From assembly GCA_937887565.1 (NCBI GenBank), contig CALABS010000059.1:124001-188000 (forward strand): a stretch of 64,000 nt of DNA. The letters are read 5' to 3'. Shown in pieces: positions 1 through 8,361 of this stretch (position 1 is its first letter; each line of letters begins with the position of its first letter). The translations under genes were made by a program, and so were the position numbers. Source of the stretch: an uncultured Rhodospirillaceae bacterium. Its GTDB lineage: Bacteria; Pseudomonadota; Alphaproteobacteria; Rhodospirillales; Magnetospirillaceae. Below the pieces are notes generated by a model. The model was not told the DNA's origin and searched no databases. It was given only the letters and a program-made list of their open reading frames with translations.

Positions 1-100
1 ACCAGTCGAACCGGGCGCTGGCCCTGCCCGTCCGGCTGTGGAAGGCGGCACCGACCTGGCTTGTAGATACCATGGGACCTGTCCTCAAGCGGAGGATCGC

Positions 101-1351
101 TTGAGCCGCCGGGTGCTGATCAATGCCGATGATCTGGGCCATTGCCTGGCATTCAACCGTGGGATTGCCTATGCGCACCGGCATGGCATCGTTGCGTCCG
201 CCAGCTTGCGGGCAAATGGGACGGCCTTCGATCATGCCATTTCGCACGTGATTCCCGGGGCGCCAGATCTTGAGGTGGGCGTTCACCTCAATCTGGTGGA
301 GGGGATTTCCACCGTGCCACGCCGTCGTCCAGGCTCGCCCCTCTATGGGATTGACGGCCGCTATGCATTGGGGTTCGGCAAGCTGGCCATCGGCAGCCTG
401 AACAAAGCCCTGATACAGGATATCGAGGCGGATTTCAGGGACCAGATAGAGCGGTGCCTGGGCCGCCTGGGGCGTGCTGCCCACATCAACAGCCACCAGC
501 ATAGCCACGCAATTCCAGCCTTGTTTCGCCTGACCTGCCAATTGGCTCGGGAATACGGGATACCCTTGGTCCGCCTGCCGCGAGAGGTGCCATACCTGGC
601 CTCCCCAGTCCGCGAATCCCTGCGGGGCTGGTACGCCAAGAATCTTGTCAAGGTGGCGGTCCTCACCAGCCTCGGCACTCGCAACGCTGCGATTGCCCAG
701 GCCCTGGGGGTTCGCACCAACGATTGGATGGTGGGGGTTTCCTACACCGGGCACATGACCTGCCGATCGGTGCTAGAGGGGGTGGATCAAGCGCCCGCAG
801 GCGCGCGTCTAATCGAGGTCCTGGTTCACCCGACGATGCTGGTCGCGGACCATAAGGAAAGCTATTGCGACACACGCTCCCGTGACTACGTCTTAACCCC
901 CGAAAGACGGCGGGAGACCCAAATGCTGACGGGCCGAGAACTCGAAGCGACCCTGATCGGCCGTGGATGGGAGTTGGGACACCGGATCCAGCAACCCCTG
1001 GCTCCACCGAGACGGCGCCCGTTGGTGTTGTTGCCAGGAGGCCCATTCTCCTTGTTCGGAGACATGGACGGTCAGGTCGTTGTGCGGGAACTCGCCCCCT
1101 TGGTGGTCGATACCATGGGGCTGAAGCTGCCGGCGGTGCCGCCGGGAGACCGTCACGTTACCGTCTGGGCAACCCGCCACGGCGATGAATCGATGGTGCA
1201 CCTCCATGCAGGCTTGAATGCCGTGCCGCCTACGGATGCCCTCACCTCACGTGTCATTCCGACGAGTGGCCGGGACAGTTGGCGAAAAGTCAGGCGCTTG
1301 GCGGCGGTCGTCGCATGGGAGATGTGCTTAGATATTGCTGAGGTTCCATGA
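101..1351 (+). CDS. ChbG/HpnK (YdjC) family deacetylase
   Basis: Predicted metal-dependent deacetylase acting on an acetylated sugar or glycolipid. Metal-site motifs are visible: NADDLG at residues 8-13, HLNLVEG further on, and the His cluster SHQHSHAIP. The fold ends near residue 300; the last 110 or so residues are not recognised. The frame is open to the window edge with a GTG at 38, but I prefer TTG at 101 because GGAGG lies at 91-95 and the family normally begins a few residues before NADD. It overlaps the next gene by ATGA, so it is first in a four-gene cassette. Family and metal motifs are seen; the substrate is unknown. HpnK of hopanoid clusters is in the same family, but no hopanoid synthesis genes are nearby. 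Confidence 0.8.
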   Translation: MSRRVLINADDLGHCLAFNRGIAYAHRHGIVASASLRANGTAFDHAISHVIPGAPDLEVGVHLNLVEGISTVPRRRPGSPLYGIDGRYALGFGKLAIGSLNKALIQDIEADFRDQIERCLGRLGRAAHINSHQHSHAIPALFRLTCQLAREYGIPLVRLPREVPYLASPVRESLRGWYAKNLVKVAVLTSLGTRNAAIAQALGVRTNDWMVGVSYTGHMTCRSVLEGVDQAPAGARLIEVLVHPTMLVADHKESYCDTRSRDYVLTPERRRETQMLTGRELEATLIGRGWELGHRIQQPLAPPRRRPLVLLPGGPFSLFGDMDGQVVVRELAPLVVDTMGLKLPAVPPGDRHVTVWATRHGDESMVHLHAGLNAVPPTDALTSRVIPTSGRDSWRKVRRLAAVVAWEMCLDIAEVP

Positions 1352-3006
1352 CACACCGCACCCTGCCGTATGAATGGTCGTTTCTCGGTCTGGTGATTGT
1401 TGCCCTGACGATGGTTCGATTGATCGATCCAGGCAACATCATCGGCAATGGTTCGGACGTATCCAGTCACCTGATGCGCTCCCTTCGCCTCTTCGACACC
1501 TCGCCGCTCCTGGTAACGCCTCCACTCACACGAAACTCGTTTTTCAACATCATCAACTACGAGCACGGCTACACCACGGTGGTGCTCCCGGCTCTACTTT
1601 ACCTGCCGGCGTTCGCTCTGGCGCAATTGCCGATCACTGACGTTAATCTGGCGGCGATCAATGCAACGCTGGCAGCTGCCGGACTGGCCTTGTTTCACAT
1701 TGTCTTTCGCAAGGCATTCGGTCCGCTGCGCTCATTACTCCTGATCGGACTTATCGGTCTTGCTCCTCAACATGTGACTAGCAGCACGACGTTGCCGGCC
1801 TATACGCCATTGCTGATCGCACTTCTTTGGGGATCTTTCGGCGCGGCGTGGCGTTTCCTTGAGACGCGCGACACACGGTGGCTGCTTGCATTCCATGGGT
1901 TGACCTTCCTGTACGTGGGGTCCGACGTACTCTACGTGGCAGGTCTCGGCTTCCAGGTGCTGTTCATCGCGGCGCTGGCTCGATCCACGGGGGTCACCCG
2001 GACCGAGGCGCTCCGCCTCGTCTACGGTTCGCCGATTTCCTTAATCTCCATCGTCATGCCGACCATCCTGTTTGTGGCGGTCTGGGCTGTCTTGCACAGC
2101 GGCCCGCTTGTGCGCATCCTCGACCAGTTGACCGGCCTCTTCATGGCGAGCGCGCCCGCTCGCTCGGATGCTGCCACATCGCCTGCCTTACTGACCTCCA
2201 TCCCCGGTTTTCTGTCGGGCCTATTCCTGCGCCTGGGTCCCATCGCAGCATTGGCTCTGCCGGGCACCTATGTGGCCGTGAGGCATCGCACACCGCTGGA
2301 TATCTTGGCTCTTGCGATCGTGGTGGTCATGATGCCACTGCTGCTGATCCGCTCGGGATCGATCCATACCCTGTTGCTGGCGCCACCCTTGGCGTACCTG
2401 ACCATGCGGGGCATGCTGCTCCTCCTGCCCGGCAGGAAATGGGTCATTGCCGGCGTTACCGCTGCCCTTGCCTGGTCAGCAATCCATGTCGGGATGGTGG
2501 TGTTTCACCGCGTGGATGGCGTGGCTATTTCTGAGCGGGCGGGGAAATTCTTCAGCAACCGGCAACCGGAAACGGGCGGAAAGGCTGTCGCGCTGATGAT
2601 TCGATCAGGCATGCTGCCAGTCCGTGATATCCGTCTTGCCTACAATCCGGACGTCCCATTCTTCAGCATCTGGGTACCCATAGAGAGCGCCTATTTCCAT
2701 CTGGGGGGCTATCCGATCGATCACAAGCCGGGGCTCGATTGCGGCGACCCGGGCCTGCCCGACGCCATCGCCCTGAACGACCGGACGACGCCCTTTGGTA
2801 TCGATGCAGACAAGATCGTGGCAAAGTGCGGCTATCATCCCGCGGTCGAGGTGGTGAGGGACGGGAAGCGGCTGCTGGAGGTGTTTTTGAAGCCAGGCTT
2901 GGCCGCTCCCTCGGGATTCTTCACCCTCGATGCCCATGCGGCCGGGCTGGAGTTCGACCAACGTTACGGTAATCGGCGAGATCTGCCGCGGTATTTTTTA
3001 TATTGA
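1348..3006 (+). CDS. Polytopic membrane protein, GT-C glycosyltransferase-like
   Basis: A 552-residue protein with many hydrophobic segments from residue 10 to about 390, then a soluble C-terminal part of about 150 residues. The layout (early acidic and Arg residues in a loop after the first helix, many helices, a periplasmic C-terminal domain) resembles lipid-carrier-dependent GT-C enzymes of the ArnT/PMT type, but no diagnostic motif is seen, so the call is tentative. ATG at 1348 overlaps the stop of the deacetylase gene (ATGA), so the two are translationally coupled. With the deacetylase and the methyltransferase it suggests modification of a surface glycan or lipid. Codon use is less GC-biased than in genes after 5.2 kb. 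Confidence 0.6.
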   Translation: MTHRTLPYEWSFLGLVIVALTMVRLIDPGNIIGNGSDVSSHLMRSLRLFDTSPLLVTPPLTRNSFFNIINYEHGYTTVVLPALLYLPAFALAQLPITDVNLAAINATLAAAGLALFHIVFRKAFGPLRSLLLIGLIGLAPQHVTSSTTLPAYTPLLIALLWGSFGAAWRFLETRDTRWLLAFHGLTFLYVGSDVLYVAGLGFQVLFIAALARSTGVTRTEALRLVYGSPISLISIVMPTILFVAVWAVLHSGPLVRILDQLTGLFMASAPARSDAATSPALLTSIPGFLSGLFLRLGPIAALALPGTYVAVRHRTPLDILALAIVVVMMPLLLIRSGSIHTLLLAPPLAYLTMRGMLLLLPGRKWVIAGVTAALAWSAIHVGMVVFHRVDGVAISERAGKFFSNRQPETGGKAVALMIRSGMLPVRDIRLAYNPDVPFFSIWVPIESAYFHLGGYPIDHKPGLDCGDPGLPDAIALNDRTTPFGIDADKIVAKCGYHPAVEVVRDGKRLLEVFLKPGLAAPSGFFTLDAHAAGLEFDQRYGNRRDLPRYFLY

Positions 3007-3027
3007 GAGATCAAGGAGAGGTCCAGC

Positions 3028-3702
3028 ATGGGCAGCCCTTATCAGGACCTGCACCAGATATATGAAGCGGACGATCCCCGTGCTTGTGGTTATCGGTCGA
3101 GAACCGCCTTCATCAAGGAATGTGCGGTCATCCATGAGTGGGTGGGTGCGCGGACAGGCAACCTTCTGGATGTGGGCTGCGGGTCCGGACTTGTCAGCGC
3201 ACCCCTTCTGGGGGCTGGCTGGTCGGTGACGGGAATCGACCGTGACCCCGTGGCCTGTGCCCGCGCGGAAGTTCGGGGGCTGCTGACGGTTGAGGGTGAC
3301 GCCGCCGAAATGCCCTTCGCCGAAGAAACTTTCGACCAAGTCTTGTGCATAGAATTCCTACAGCAATTCAATGCACCTTTGGCGGCTGTCATGGTTGCCG
3401 AAATGGGTCGGGTGCTGAAACGAGGTGGCCGCCTGATCGCCGCCTGGCGTTTCGGTACCTCGCCCATGCGCCGGGCGGTAACCTTCTCCGGCTATGTGAG
3501 CCGAGGCTTCAAGCGCCCTTTCATCAAGGTCCATAATCATGGGTGGGACCAGATCGAAAGCCTAGCCCGAACCGCATCACTGTCCTTGGTGCGCTCGGCC
3601 ACCATTTTCCCTCCCCTCGGGTTGGTCATGCACGATGTCCACACTCTGCCCGCTCGGTGCTTGGGAACCAGCTATCTCGGCCTATTTCAGAAAACGGCAT
3701 GA
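3028..3702 (+). CDS. Class I SAM-dependent methyltransferase
   Basis: A 224-residue soluble methyltransferase. Motif I is clear (LLDVGCGSG, about residues 46-54), followed by the acidic end of strand 2 (TGIDRD) and a motif II/III region (GDAAEMPF). Such a fold transfers a methyl group from S-adenosylmethionine; the acceptor cannot be told, but the neighbours suggest a sugar or lipid. A ribosome binding site AAGGAG at 3013-3018 supports the ATG at 3028. The stop overlaps the start of the next gene in ATGA. Confidence 0.8.
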   Translation: MGSPYQDLHQIYEADDPRACGYRSRTAFIKECAVIHEWVGARTGNLLDVGCGSGLVSAPLLGAGWSVTGIDRDPVACARAEVRGLLTVEGDAAEMPFAEETFDQVLCIEFLQQFNAPLAAVMVAEMGRVLKRGGRLIAAWRFGTSPMRRAVTFSGYVSRGFKRPFIKVHNHGWDQIESLARTASLSLVRSATIFPPLGLVMHDVHTLPARCLGTSYLGLFQKTA

Positions 3703-4592
3703 TGACCGGGCGGCTGATCCTCGTCCTGCGATGGTCGTTTTTCGCCGCCATACTGGGCGCGGGGGTCGTATTAGCCATTCGCCACCGCGACCAACTTGCC
3801 GCGCTTGAGACCCAGTGGCGGGTCCTCTTGCCGCTAGTCGTTGCTTCAACGATAGCCATGGCCCTGCGCGGGGTTGCCCAACAGACCATGGCCGCGGCTT
3901 TCGGTGTCCGCCTAACATTGTGGGAAGGGATGGGGCTGAGTGCGTTCACGACCGTGCTTGGCGAAACCCTTCCGTTGAACGCCGCTACCCTGACCAAACC
4001 GGTGTATCTGAAGCGTGTACACGGACTTGACTATGCCTCCTGCGGTGTCGGCCTGACAGTCAGCGCGATCATATATACGGGCGCGGCCTGCCTCCTGGCG
4101 GCAACCGTGATGGTTACCATCGAGGGGATGCCATTGCTCGCTCCGGCCCTGATGATGGCGGTCGCCATCGGTGCGTGGAGCCTGATACTGGTGCCGGCCA
4201 AGCCCTATGGCGGCTTGTCCCGGATCGCCATCCCGCTTTCAAGGATCGCGGTAGCACGAATTCAATGGAGTCTCTGGGTTCAGTTTCTGTTGCTCGCTTT
4301 CGTCGATGGCATTCGGCTATGGCTGGCGTTTGTTTTCGTTGGCTTCGACCCTGGTGTCATGACCGCGCTGGCGGCAGCGGGGCTGGCCACACTGGCCGCC
4401 TGGTTAGCGCTAACCCCAGGAGCTTTGGGGATCGTCGAAACCACCCTATGGGCTGCGGCTGCCTTATTGCATTACGAGGCAACCGCCGCAGTGGCAGCAA
4501 GTCTGGTGGCGCGAGCCGGCGTCATTGGATCCGCAATGGCAATAGCGGCTTTGTGGCTGACCACTGCCCGGCTGACCAAATGCCGGCAATAA
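3699..4592 (+). CDS. LPG-synthase-type (UPF0104/AglD_N) integral membrane protein
   Basis: A 297-residue, very hydrophobic protein with about eight predicted helices of the lysylphosphatidylglycerol synthase transmembrane family (also HpnL and AglD C-terminal domains), which act as lipid flippases or as membrane parts of lipid-modifying enzymes. Family features seen are the TLPLNAA...K-Y stretch and the late helix with a TPGALGIVETT loop. The frame is open further upstream (to 3543), but ATG at 3699 overlaps the methyltransferase stop by four bases and is the natural start. Last gene of the 1-4.6 kb cassette; it probably moves or presents the lipid-linked product. Confidence 0.7.
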   Translation: MMTGRLILVLRWSFFAAILGAGVVLAIRHRDQLAALETQWRVLLPLVVASTIAMALRGVAQQTMAAAFGVRLTLWEGMGLSAFTTVLGETLPLNAATLTKPVYLKRVHGLDYASCGVGLTVSAIIYTGAACLLAATVMVTIEGMPLLAPALMMAVAIGAWSLILVPAKPYGGLSRIAIPLSRIAVARIQWSLWVQFLLLAFVDGIRLWLAFVFVGFDPGVMTALAAAGLATLAAWLALTPGALGIVETTLWAAAALLHYEATAAVAASLVARAGVIGSAMAIAALWLTTARLTKCRQ

Positions 4593-4648
4593 TGATAGAT
4601 TTTGGTCCACCTGCGCGCCAAGCGCGACAAGGCAATCCTCCTGCTGGG

Positions 4649-4795
4649 CTAGGGTCTGTGGACATTCATTTGAAGGCAAGAGAGATGAATGGCGGCGGCG
4701 AAGCTGCTGTCCGTCTTATCGTAGCGGGTGGCGATCCGGCGGAACTCCTTGACACTGCAGAAGAAGTTTTCGACAAGGTGACGCCAGCAGTACAT
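4649..4795 (-). pseudogene. IS5-family transposase, C-terminal remnant
   Basis: Only the last 45-50 residues remain. They read WRHLVENFFCSVKEFRRIAT then RYDKTDSSFAA, the DDE-transposase C-terminus typical of IS5-group elements; this includes the catalytic Glu in HLVENFF. The frame ends in TAG at 4649, at what looks like an element end. Everything upstream of the Tyr-Cys-Trp-Arg start is missing and is replaced by unrelated sequence. The 56 bases between 4592 and 4649 carry nothing else I can identify. This is a dead scrap marking past insertion next to tRNA-Glu. Confidence 0.75.
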
Positions 4796-5036
4796 GGCGA
4801 AATTCTTCGGGGCTGTGAAGCACGGCAAGATCGAGGCCAAGGACGCGCTGGACCTTTTCGACGCCCTATTCGAGACCTACCAGCACACCGAGAAGGCCAA
4901 ACTGCTGGAGTGGCTGGGGCAGTCCGTCGACATAACGCCCTACGCCCATCTCTCCCAGCGGGAGATCGCAGAAATCTACTGCGAGGGCATCGCGGCAAGC
5001 GCATCCAGCAGGCAATCTAACACAGGCTCCCAATAG
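4794..5036 (+). CDS. Unrecognised 80-residue ORF, probably a gene fragment
   Basis: The translation has a normal soluble helical composition (for example AKDALDLFDALFE and HLSQREIAEIYCEGIA), so it has probably been coding DNA. The ATG at 4794 lies exactly where the transposase remnant begins, and no ribosome binding site is evident, so the N-terminus is probably lost. The last dozen residues (Ser/Gln-rich) look like read-through. Function unknown. The next 100 bases (5037-5139) hold only a short direct repeat of CCTGTGTGGAA near 5054 and 5067. Confidence 0.35.
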   Translation: MAKFFGAVKHGKIEAKDALDLFDALFETYQHTEKAKLLEWLGQSVDITPYAHLSQREIAEIYCEGIAASASSRQSNTGSQ

Positions 5037-5139
5037 GTCCCCAGACAGCGCAGACCTGTGTGGAATACCTGTGTGGAAGCGCCCGAAGGCACCGCCGTAA
5101 CGCATTGATTTCTTAGGAAGAATTCAAGCGCAGGAAGAT

Positions 5140-5215
5140 TGGCGTCCCCACGGGGATTCGAACCCCGGTTGCCGCCGTGAGAGGGCGGTGTCCTAGGCCT
5201 CTAGACGATGGGGAC
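5140..5215 (-). tRNA. tRNA-Glu (anticodon CUC)
   Basis: On the minus strand, 76 nt fold as a full cloverleaf. The acceptor GTCCCCA pairs with TGGGGAC, followed by discriminator G and an encoded CCA. The anticodon stem CCGCC/GGCGG encloses the loop CTCTCAC with anticodon CTC. The T arm carries GGTTCGAATCC. The 3' end points towards the IS remnant and the atypical glycan cassette, which fits use of the tRNA 3' end as an integration site. Confidence 0.97.
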
Positions 5216-5236
5216 GTCTTCGGCGCGAGGCCCGCT

Positions 5237-5707
5237 TTATGCCGAATGGGGCGGGGGGATGCAAGCACTTTTTTTCGGCGCCGTGACGCGCAGCGGCACC
5301 GGGCGGAAGGCGCCGCGTTTTTCGTCCATCCGGTGGGCCTGGGCGTGGATGGCCTGGCCGTCGGCGACGGCGACGATCAGCCAGGCGAGGTCGGGCTCGA
5401 AGGCAGCGGCGCGGTCGACAGCCGAGGGCTCGGCGGCACCGTCGGGATGGGAGTGGTAATGGCCGAGGACGCGGTCCCTGGAGCCGCCGTCGCGCAATTC
5501 CTTCTCCACCCGCATGCGGGTGGCGGGGTCGAGCTCGAAGCGCCCCGGCTCGGCGGCCAGCAGGTTGGCGGCGGCCACCACGCGGGTGGCGCGGACCAAC
5601 TGGCCCTTGCCACGCCCGACGATCAGCCCGCAGGCCTCGGCCGGATAGGCGGCCTCGCAGGCATCGACCACCTGCTTCAACAACTCGGCGGCGATCTGCA
5701 GGATCAC
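5237..5707 (-). CDS. JAMM/MPN+ (Mov34) family metallopeptidase
   Basis: A 156-residue protein with the complete JAMM zinc site: Glu in PAEACGL (about residues 22-28) and HYHSHPDGAAEPSAVD (H-x-H-P...S-x-x-D). Bacterial members cleave isopeptide or peptide bonds at C-terminal glycines, for instance on sulphur-carrier proteins, but the substrate here is not shown. The stop is only 22 bases from the tRNA. The start ATG at 5707 overlaps the stop of the upstream small membrane protein by four bases, so both are on one transcript. Confidence 0.85.
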   Translation of the reverse strand: MILQIAAELLKQVVDACEAAYPAEACGLIVGRGKGQLVRATRVVAAANLLAAEPGRFELDPATRMRVEKELRDGGSRDRVLGHYHSHPDGAAEPSAVDRAAAFEPDLAWLIVAVADGQAIHAQAHRMDEKRGAFRPVPLRVTAPKKSACIPPPHSA

Positions 5708-6009
5708 TTGGGGGCCTCGGGGGCGAGGTCGAAGCTGCCGGCCACCGCCCCCGAGGCCGGGTCGAGCACCACGAACCGCTCGGCGCCGGAGCCGGCCAGG
5801 CGAAGGACCAGGCGGTCGCCCACCGCCAGCACCTGCTCGACGCGGGAACCGGCCGGCAGCGGCACGGAAACGGCGCCGAAACCAACCCCGGGCGCCGCCC
5901 CCGGCCGTGCCATCCGGCCGGCCTGATTGGACAGCCCCCAGCCCAGCACGCCGAGGCCGGCGACCAGAAGCAGCGTCATGACGGCAACCAAGGCCTTGAT
6001 AGCTTTCAT
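5704..6009 (-). CDS. Small single-span membrane protein (DUF6476-like)
   Basis: A 101-residue protein with one N-terminal hydrophobic helix (about residues 6-26) and a short soluble beta-rich domain containing LAVGDRLVL and FVVLDPASG. It resembles the small protein found next to rluD in many alphaproteobacteria (DUF6476, from memory). Start ATG at 6009; divergent from rluD with only a few dozen bases between. The stop overlaps the JAMM gene. Function unknown; probably cytoplasmic-membrane anchored with the domain in the periplasm. Confidence 0.65.
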   Translation of the reverse strand: MKAIKALVAVMTLLLVAGLGVLGWGLSNQAGRMARPGAAPGVGFGAVSVPLPAGSRVEQVLAVGDRLVLRLAGSGAERFVVLDPASGAVAGSFDLAPEAPK

Positions 6010-6051
6010 CGGGTGCGATTCAATCCGGGTTTCGAACAGACAGACGAGCCC

Positions 6052-7032
6052 ATGCCCTCCTCCGCCATCCTCCTCGAACCCTCCCCGGTGCTGCCCGAGG
6101 AGGCCGGCGCCCGCCTCGACAAGTGGCTGGCGGCCCGCCTTCCCGAGCTGTCGCGCACGCGCGTCAAGACGCTGATCGAGGAGGGGCTGGTGATGTCGGC
6201 CGGCCAGACCATAGCCGACGCCTCGCACCGGGTCAAACCCGGCCAGGCCTTCACCGTCGCCGTGCCGCCCGACATTCCCGCCGAGCCCGAGCCCCAGGCC
6301 ATGGACCTGGTGGTGGTCTACGAGGACGACGACCTGATCGTCGTCGACAAGCCCGCCGGCCTGGTGGTCCACCCCGCCCCCGGCAGCCCCGACCGCACCC
6401 TGGTCAACGCGCTGCTGGCCCATTGCGGCGACTCGCTGTCGGGCATCGGCGGCGTGCGGCGGCCCGGCATCGTCCACCGCATCGACAAGGACACCAGCGG
6501 CCTGATGGTGGCGGCCAAGAACGACCGCGCCCATGCCGGCCTGTCGGCCCAGTTCGCCGCCCACACCTTGGAACGCGCCTACAAGGCGCTGGTCTGGGGC
6601 CTGCCCACCCCGCGCGAGGGCGAGGTCGAGGGCGCCATCGGCCGCTCGCCCCACGACCGCAAGAAGATGGCCGTCGTCACCGCGGGCGGAAAACACGCCC
6701 TGACCCGCTACCGGGTGATCCGCCCCTATGCCGGCGGCGCGGCGTCGCTGGTGGAATGCCGGCTGGCAACGGGACGCACACACCAGATCAGGGTCCACAT
6801 GACCTCCATCGGCCATCCGCTGGTCGGCGACCAGACCTACGGCCGCTCGCGCGCCTCGCGCACCAGGGGGCTGCCCCCGGATGCCAGGGACCGCCTGACC
6901 TCCTTTCCACGCCAGGCCCTGCATGCCTACCTACTCGGGTTCTCTCATCCCTCATCGGGTGAACACTTGATTTTCGAAAGCCTTATACCTTCGGATATCA
7001 ATGCCTTGCTTAAAATTTTAGAGCGTCTGTAA
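6052..7032 (+). CDS. rluD: RluA/RluD-family 23S rRNA pseudouridine synthase
   Basis: A 326-residue enzyme converting uridines in 23S rRNA (helix 69 in RluD) to pseudouridine. An N-terminal S4 RNA-binding domain (ARLDKWLAARLPELSRTRVK) is followed by the catalytic domain with HRIDKDTSGL, whose first Asp is the nucleophile, and the C-terminal RTHQIRVH motif. GTG at 6013 is an alternative start 13 codons upstream; I chose ATG at 6052 because the S4 domain starts soon after it. RluA and RluC cannot be excluded, but the length and the S4 domain favour RluD. Next to rpoH, an arrangement common in this group. Confidence 0.88.
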   Translation: MPSSAILLEPSPVLPEEAGARLDKWLAARLPELSRTRVKTLIEEGLVMSAGQTIADASHRVKPGQAFTVAVPPDIPAEPEPQAMDLVVVYEDDDLIVVDKPAGLVVHPAPGSPDRTLVNALLAHCGDSLSGIGGVRRPGIVHRIDKDTSGLMVAAKNDRAHAGLSAQFAAHTLERAYKALVWGLPTPREGEVEGAIGRSPHDRKKMAVVTAGGKHALTRYRVIRPYAGGAASLVECRLATGRTHQIRVHMTSIGHPLVGDQTYGRSRASRTRGLPPDARDRLTSFPRQALHAYLLGFSHPSSGEHLIFESLIPSDINALLKILERL

Positions 7033-7167
7033 GTTATCCCTATACTTGACCAGCCTCCTGTGGCATTCTCTTGGGCAAGAGAAGCTGATAAGCGTGTCGT
7101 GCCCGCATCGCCGCGGCACGCCCGGCCGGAGGGCGAACCCTCCGACGCGAAGAGAGGAGATTGAGAG

Positions 7168-8052
7168 ATGACGGCGATTTCCCCAAGCCTTGCCCTGGCG
7201 CCGGAAGGGAACCTGTCGCGCTATCTTCAGGAGATTCGCAAGTTCCCCATGCTGGCTCCCGAGGAGGAGTACACGCTGGCCAAGAATTTCCGCGACCGCG
7301 ACGACCTTGACGCCGCCAACAAGCTGGTCACCAGCCATCTGCGCCTGGTCGCCAAGATCGCCATGGGCTATCGCGGCTACGGCCTGCCCATCGGCGAGCT
7401 GATCTCGGAAGGCAATGTCGGCATGATGCAGGCGGTCAAGCGCTTCGACCCCGACCGCGGCTTCCGGCTCGCCACCTACGCCATGTGGTGGATTCGCGCC
7501 GCGATCCAGGAATACATCCTGCATTCGTGGTCGCTGGTGAAGATGGGCACCACCGCCGCCCAGAAAAAGCTGTTCTTCAACCTGCGCAAGCTCAAGGGCC
7601 AGATGCAGGCCATCGAGGAAGGCGACCTGTCGCCCGAGAACGTGAGGAAGATCGCCCAGGACCTGGACGTGGCCGAGGCCGACGTGGTCAGCATGAACCG
7701 CCGCCTGTCCAGCCCCGACCATAGCCTCAACGCCCCCGTCCGCATCGACGGCGAGGGCGAGTGGCAGGACTGGCTGGTGGACGAGCGCGACGACCAGGAG
7801 ACCGAATTGGCCGAGCGCGAGGAACTGGGCCGCCGCCGGGGCCTGCTGACCCAGGCCCTGAAAAGCCTCAACGAGCGCGAGCGCCACATCCTCACCCAGC
7901 GCCGCCTGCAGGAGAACCCGGTGACCCTGGAGGATCTGTCGCAGCACTACGGAATCAGCCGCGAGCGCGTGCGCCAGATCGAGGTCCGCGCCTTCGAGAA
8001 GCTGCAGAAGTCCATGAGGAACGCGGCCATCGAGAGTCAACCGCAGCACTGA
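7168..8052 (+). CDS. rpoH: RNA polymerase sigma-32 factor
   Basis: A 294-residue heat-shock sigma factor. It has the sigma70 regions in order: 1.2 (NLSRYLQEIRKFPML), 2 (GNVGMMQAVKRFDP and the WW core-binding/melting helix near 107), the RpoH box AQKKLFFNLR at 131-140 that separates RpoH from RpoD, and a region 4 helix-turn-helix ending in SRERVRQIE. The ATG follows AGAGGAGATTGAG, a good ribosome binding site. About 135 bases of leader separate it from rluD; I saw no convincing promoter there. A strong terminator follows. Alphaproteobacteria often carry two rpoH genes; only one is seen here. Confidence 0.96.
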   Translation: MTAISPSLALAPEGNLSRYLQEIRKFPMLAPEEEYTLAKNFRDRDDLDAANKLVTSHLRLVAKIAMGYRGYGLPIGELISEGNVGMMQAVKRFDPDRGFRLATYAMWWIRAAIQEYILHSWSLVKMGTTAAQKKLFFNLRKLKGQMQAIEEGDLSPENVRKIAQDLDVAEADVVSMNRRLSSPDHSLNAPVRIDGEGEWQDWLVDERDDQETELAEREELGRRRGLLTQALKSLNERERHILTQRRLQENPVTLEDLSQHYGISRERVRQIEVRAFEKLQKSMRNAAIESQPQH

Positions 8053-8078
8053 CTCTCATGCTCGCGCGATCACGGCAA

Positions 8079-8103
8079 GGGGCGCCCCGGGGCGCCCTTT
8101 TTC
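8079..8103 (+). terminator. Rho-independent terminator of rpoH
   Basis: GGGCGCC, a CCGG loop and GGCGCCC make a seven-pair GC stem, followed at once by five T residues. It lies 27 bases after the rpoH stop. Confidence 0.9.
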
Positions 8104-8104
8104 T

Positions 8105-8361
8105 TGGGGTCGGATTCCATTTCCCTATCGCGTTTTCCTCGGCCTGCCCGCCGGGCGGAATCGGTGCGGCGGCCTCGTGCAGACAGTCGAAGTAGAAGGC
8201 ATCGTCATCCTCTGCCGCGAACGTCGCCGAACGGTTGTTACCCCGCCGAATCACATGCGGGGCCTGCCCCAAGACCTCATAACGACCAAGCCGCGCCATG
8301 GGCGCCTCTCCTCGAAGGAAATGTTACTCTGACCCCGTTTTCCCCCTGACCCCGTTTTCCA
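8105..8361 (-). mobile_element. Decayed RAYT-type (REP-associated tyrosine transposase) element
   Basis: The segment starts with GGTCGGATTCCATTTCCC and ends with a doubled 15-base copy of CTGACCCCGTTTTCC (8329-8343 and 8346-8360), the GGGTCAG-type ends usual around RAYT genes. Between them is the N-terminal scrap of the transposase. The element is about 250 bases, far too small to be active. It sits directly between the rpoH terminator and a truncated acetyltransferase gene. Confidence 0.65.
8168..8299 (-). pseudogene. RAYT transposase, N-terminal fragment
   Basis: About 44 residues remain, starting at ATG 8299: MARLGRYEVLGQAPHVIRRG and then NNRSATFAAEDD, the typical Y1_Tnp/RAYT N-terminus including part of the His-hydrophobic region. 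The family is usually about 150-230 residues; the catalytic Tyr region is lost. Confidence 0.75.

Noticed and set aside
38..4592. Reading the first cassette as a hopanoid (hpnK/hpnL) cluster
   Set aside because: Family likeness only; no squalene-hopene cyclase, hpnH, hpnI or hpnJ gene is nearby, and the deacetylase and LPG-synthase-type families are widespread in other glycan clusters.
7033..7167. A heat-shock promoter for rpoH around CTTGAC at 7045
   Set aside because: No matching sigma32-type or sigma70-type -10 element stands at the right distance, so I list no promoter.
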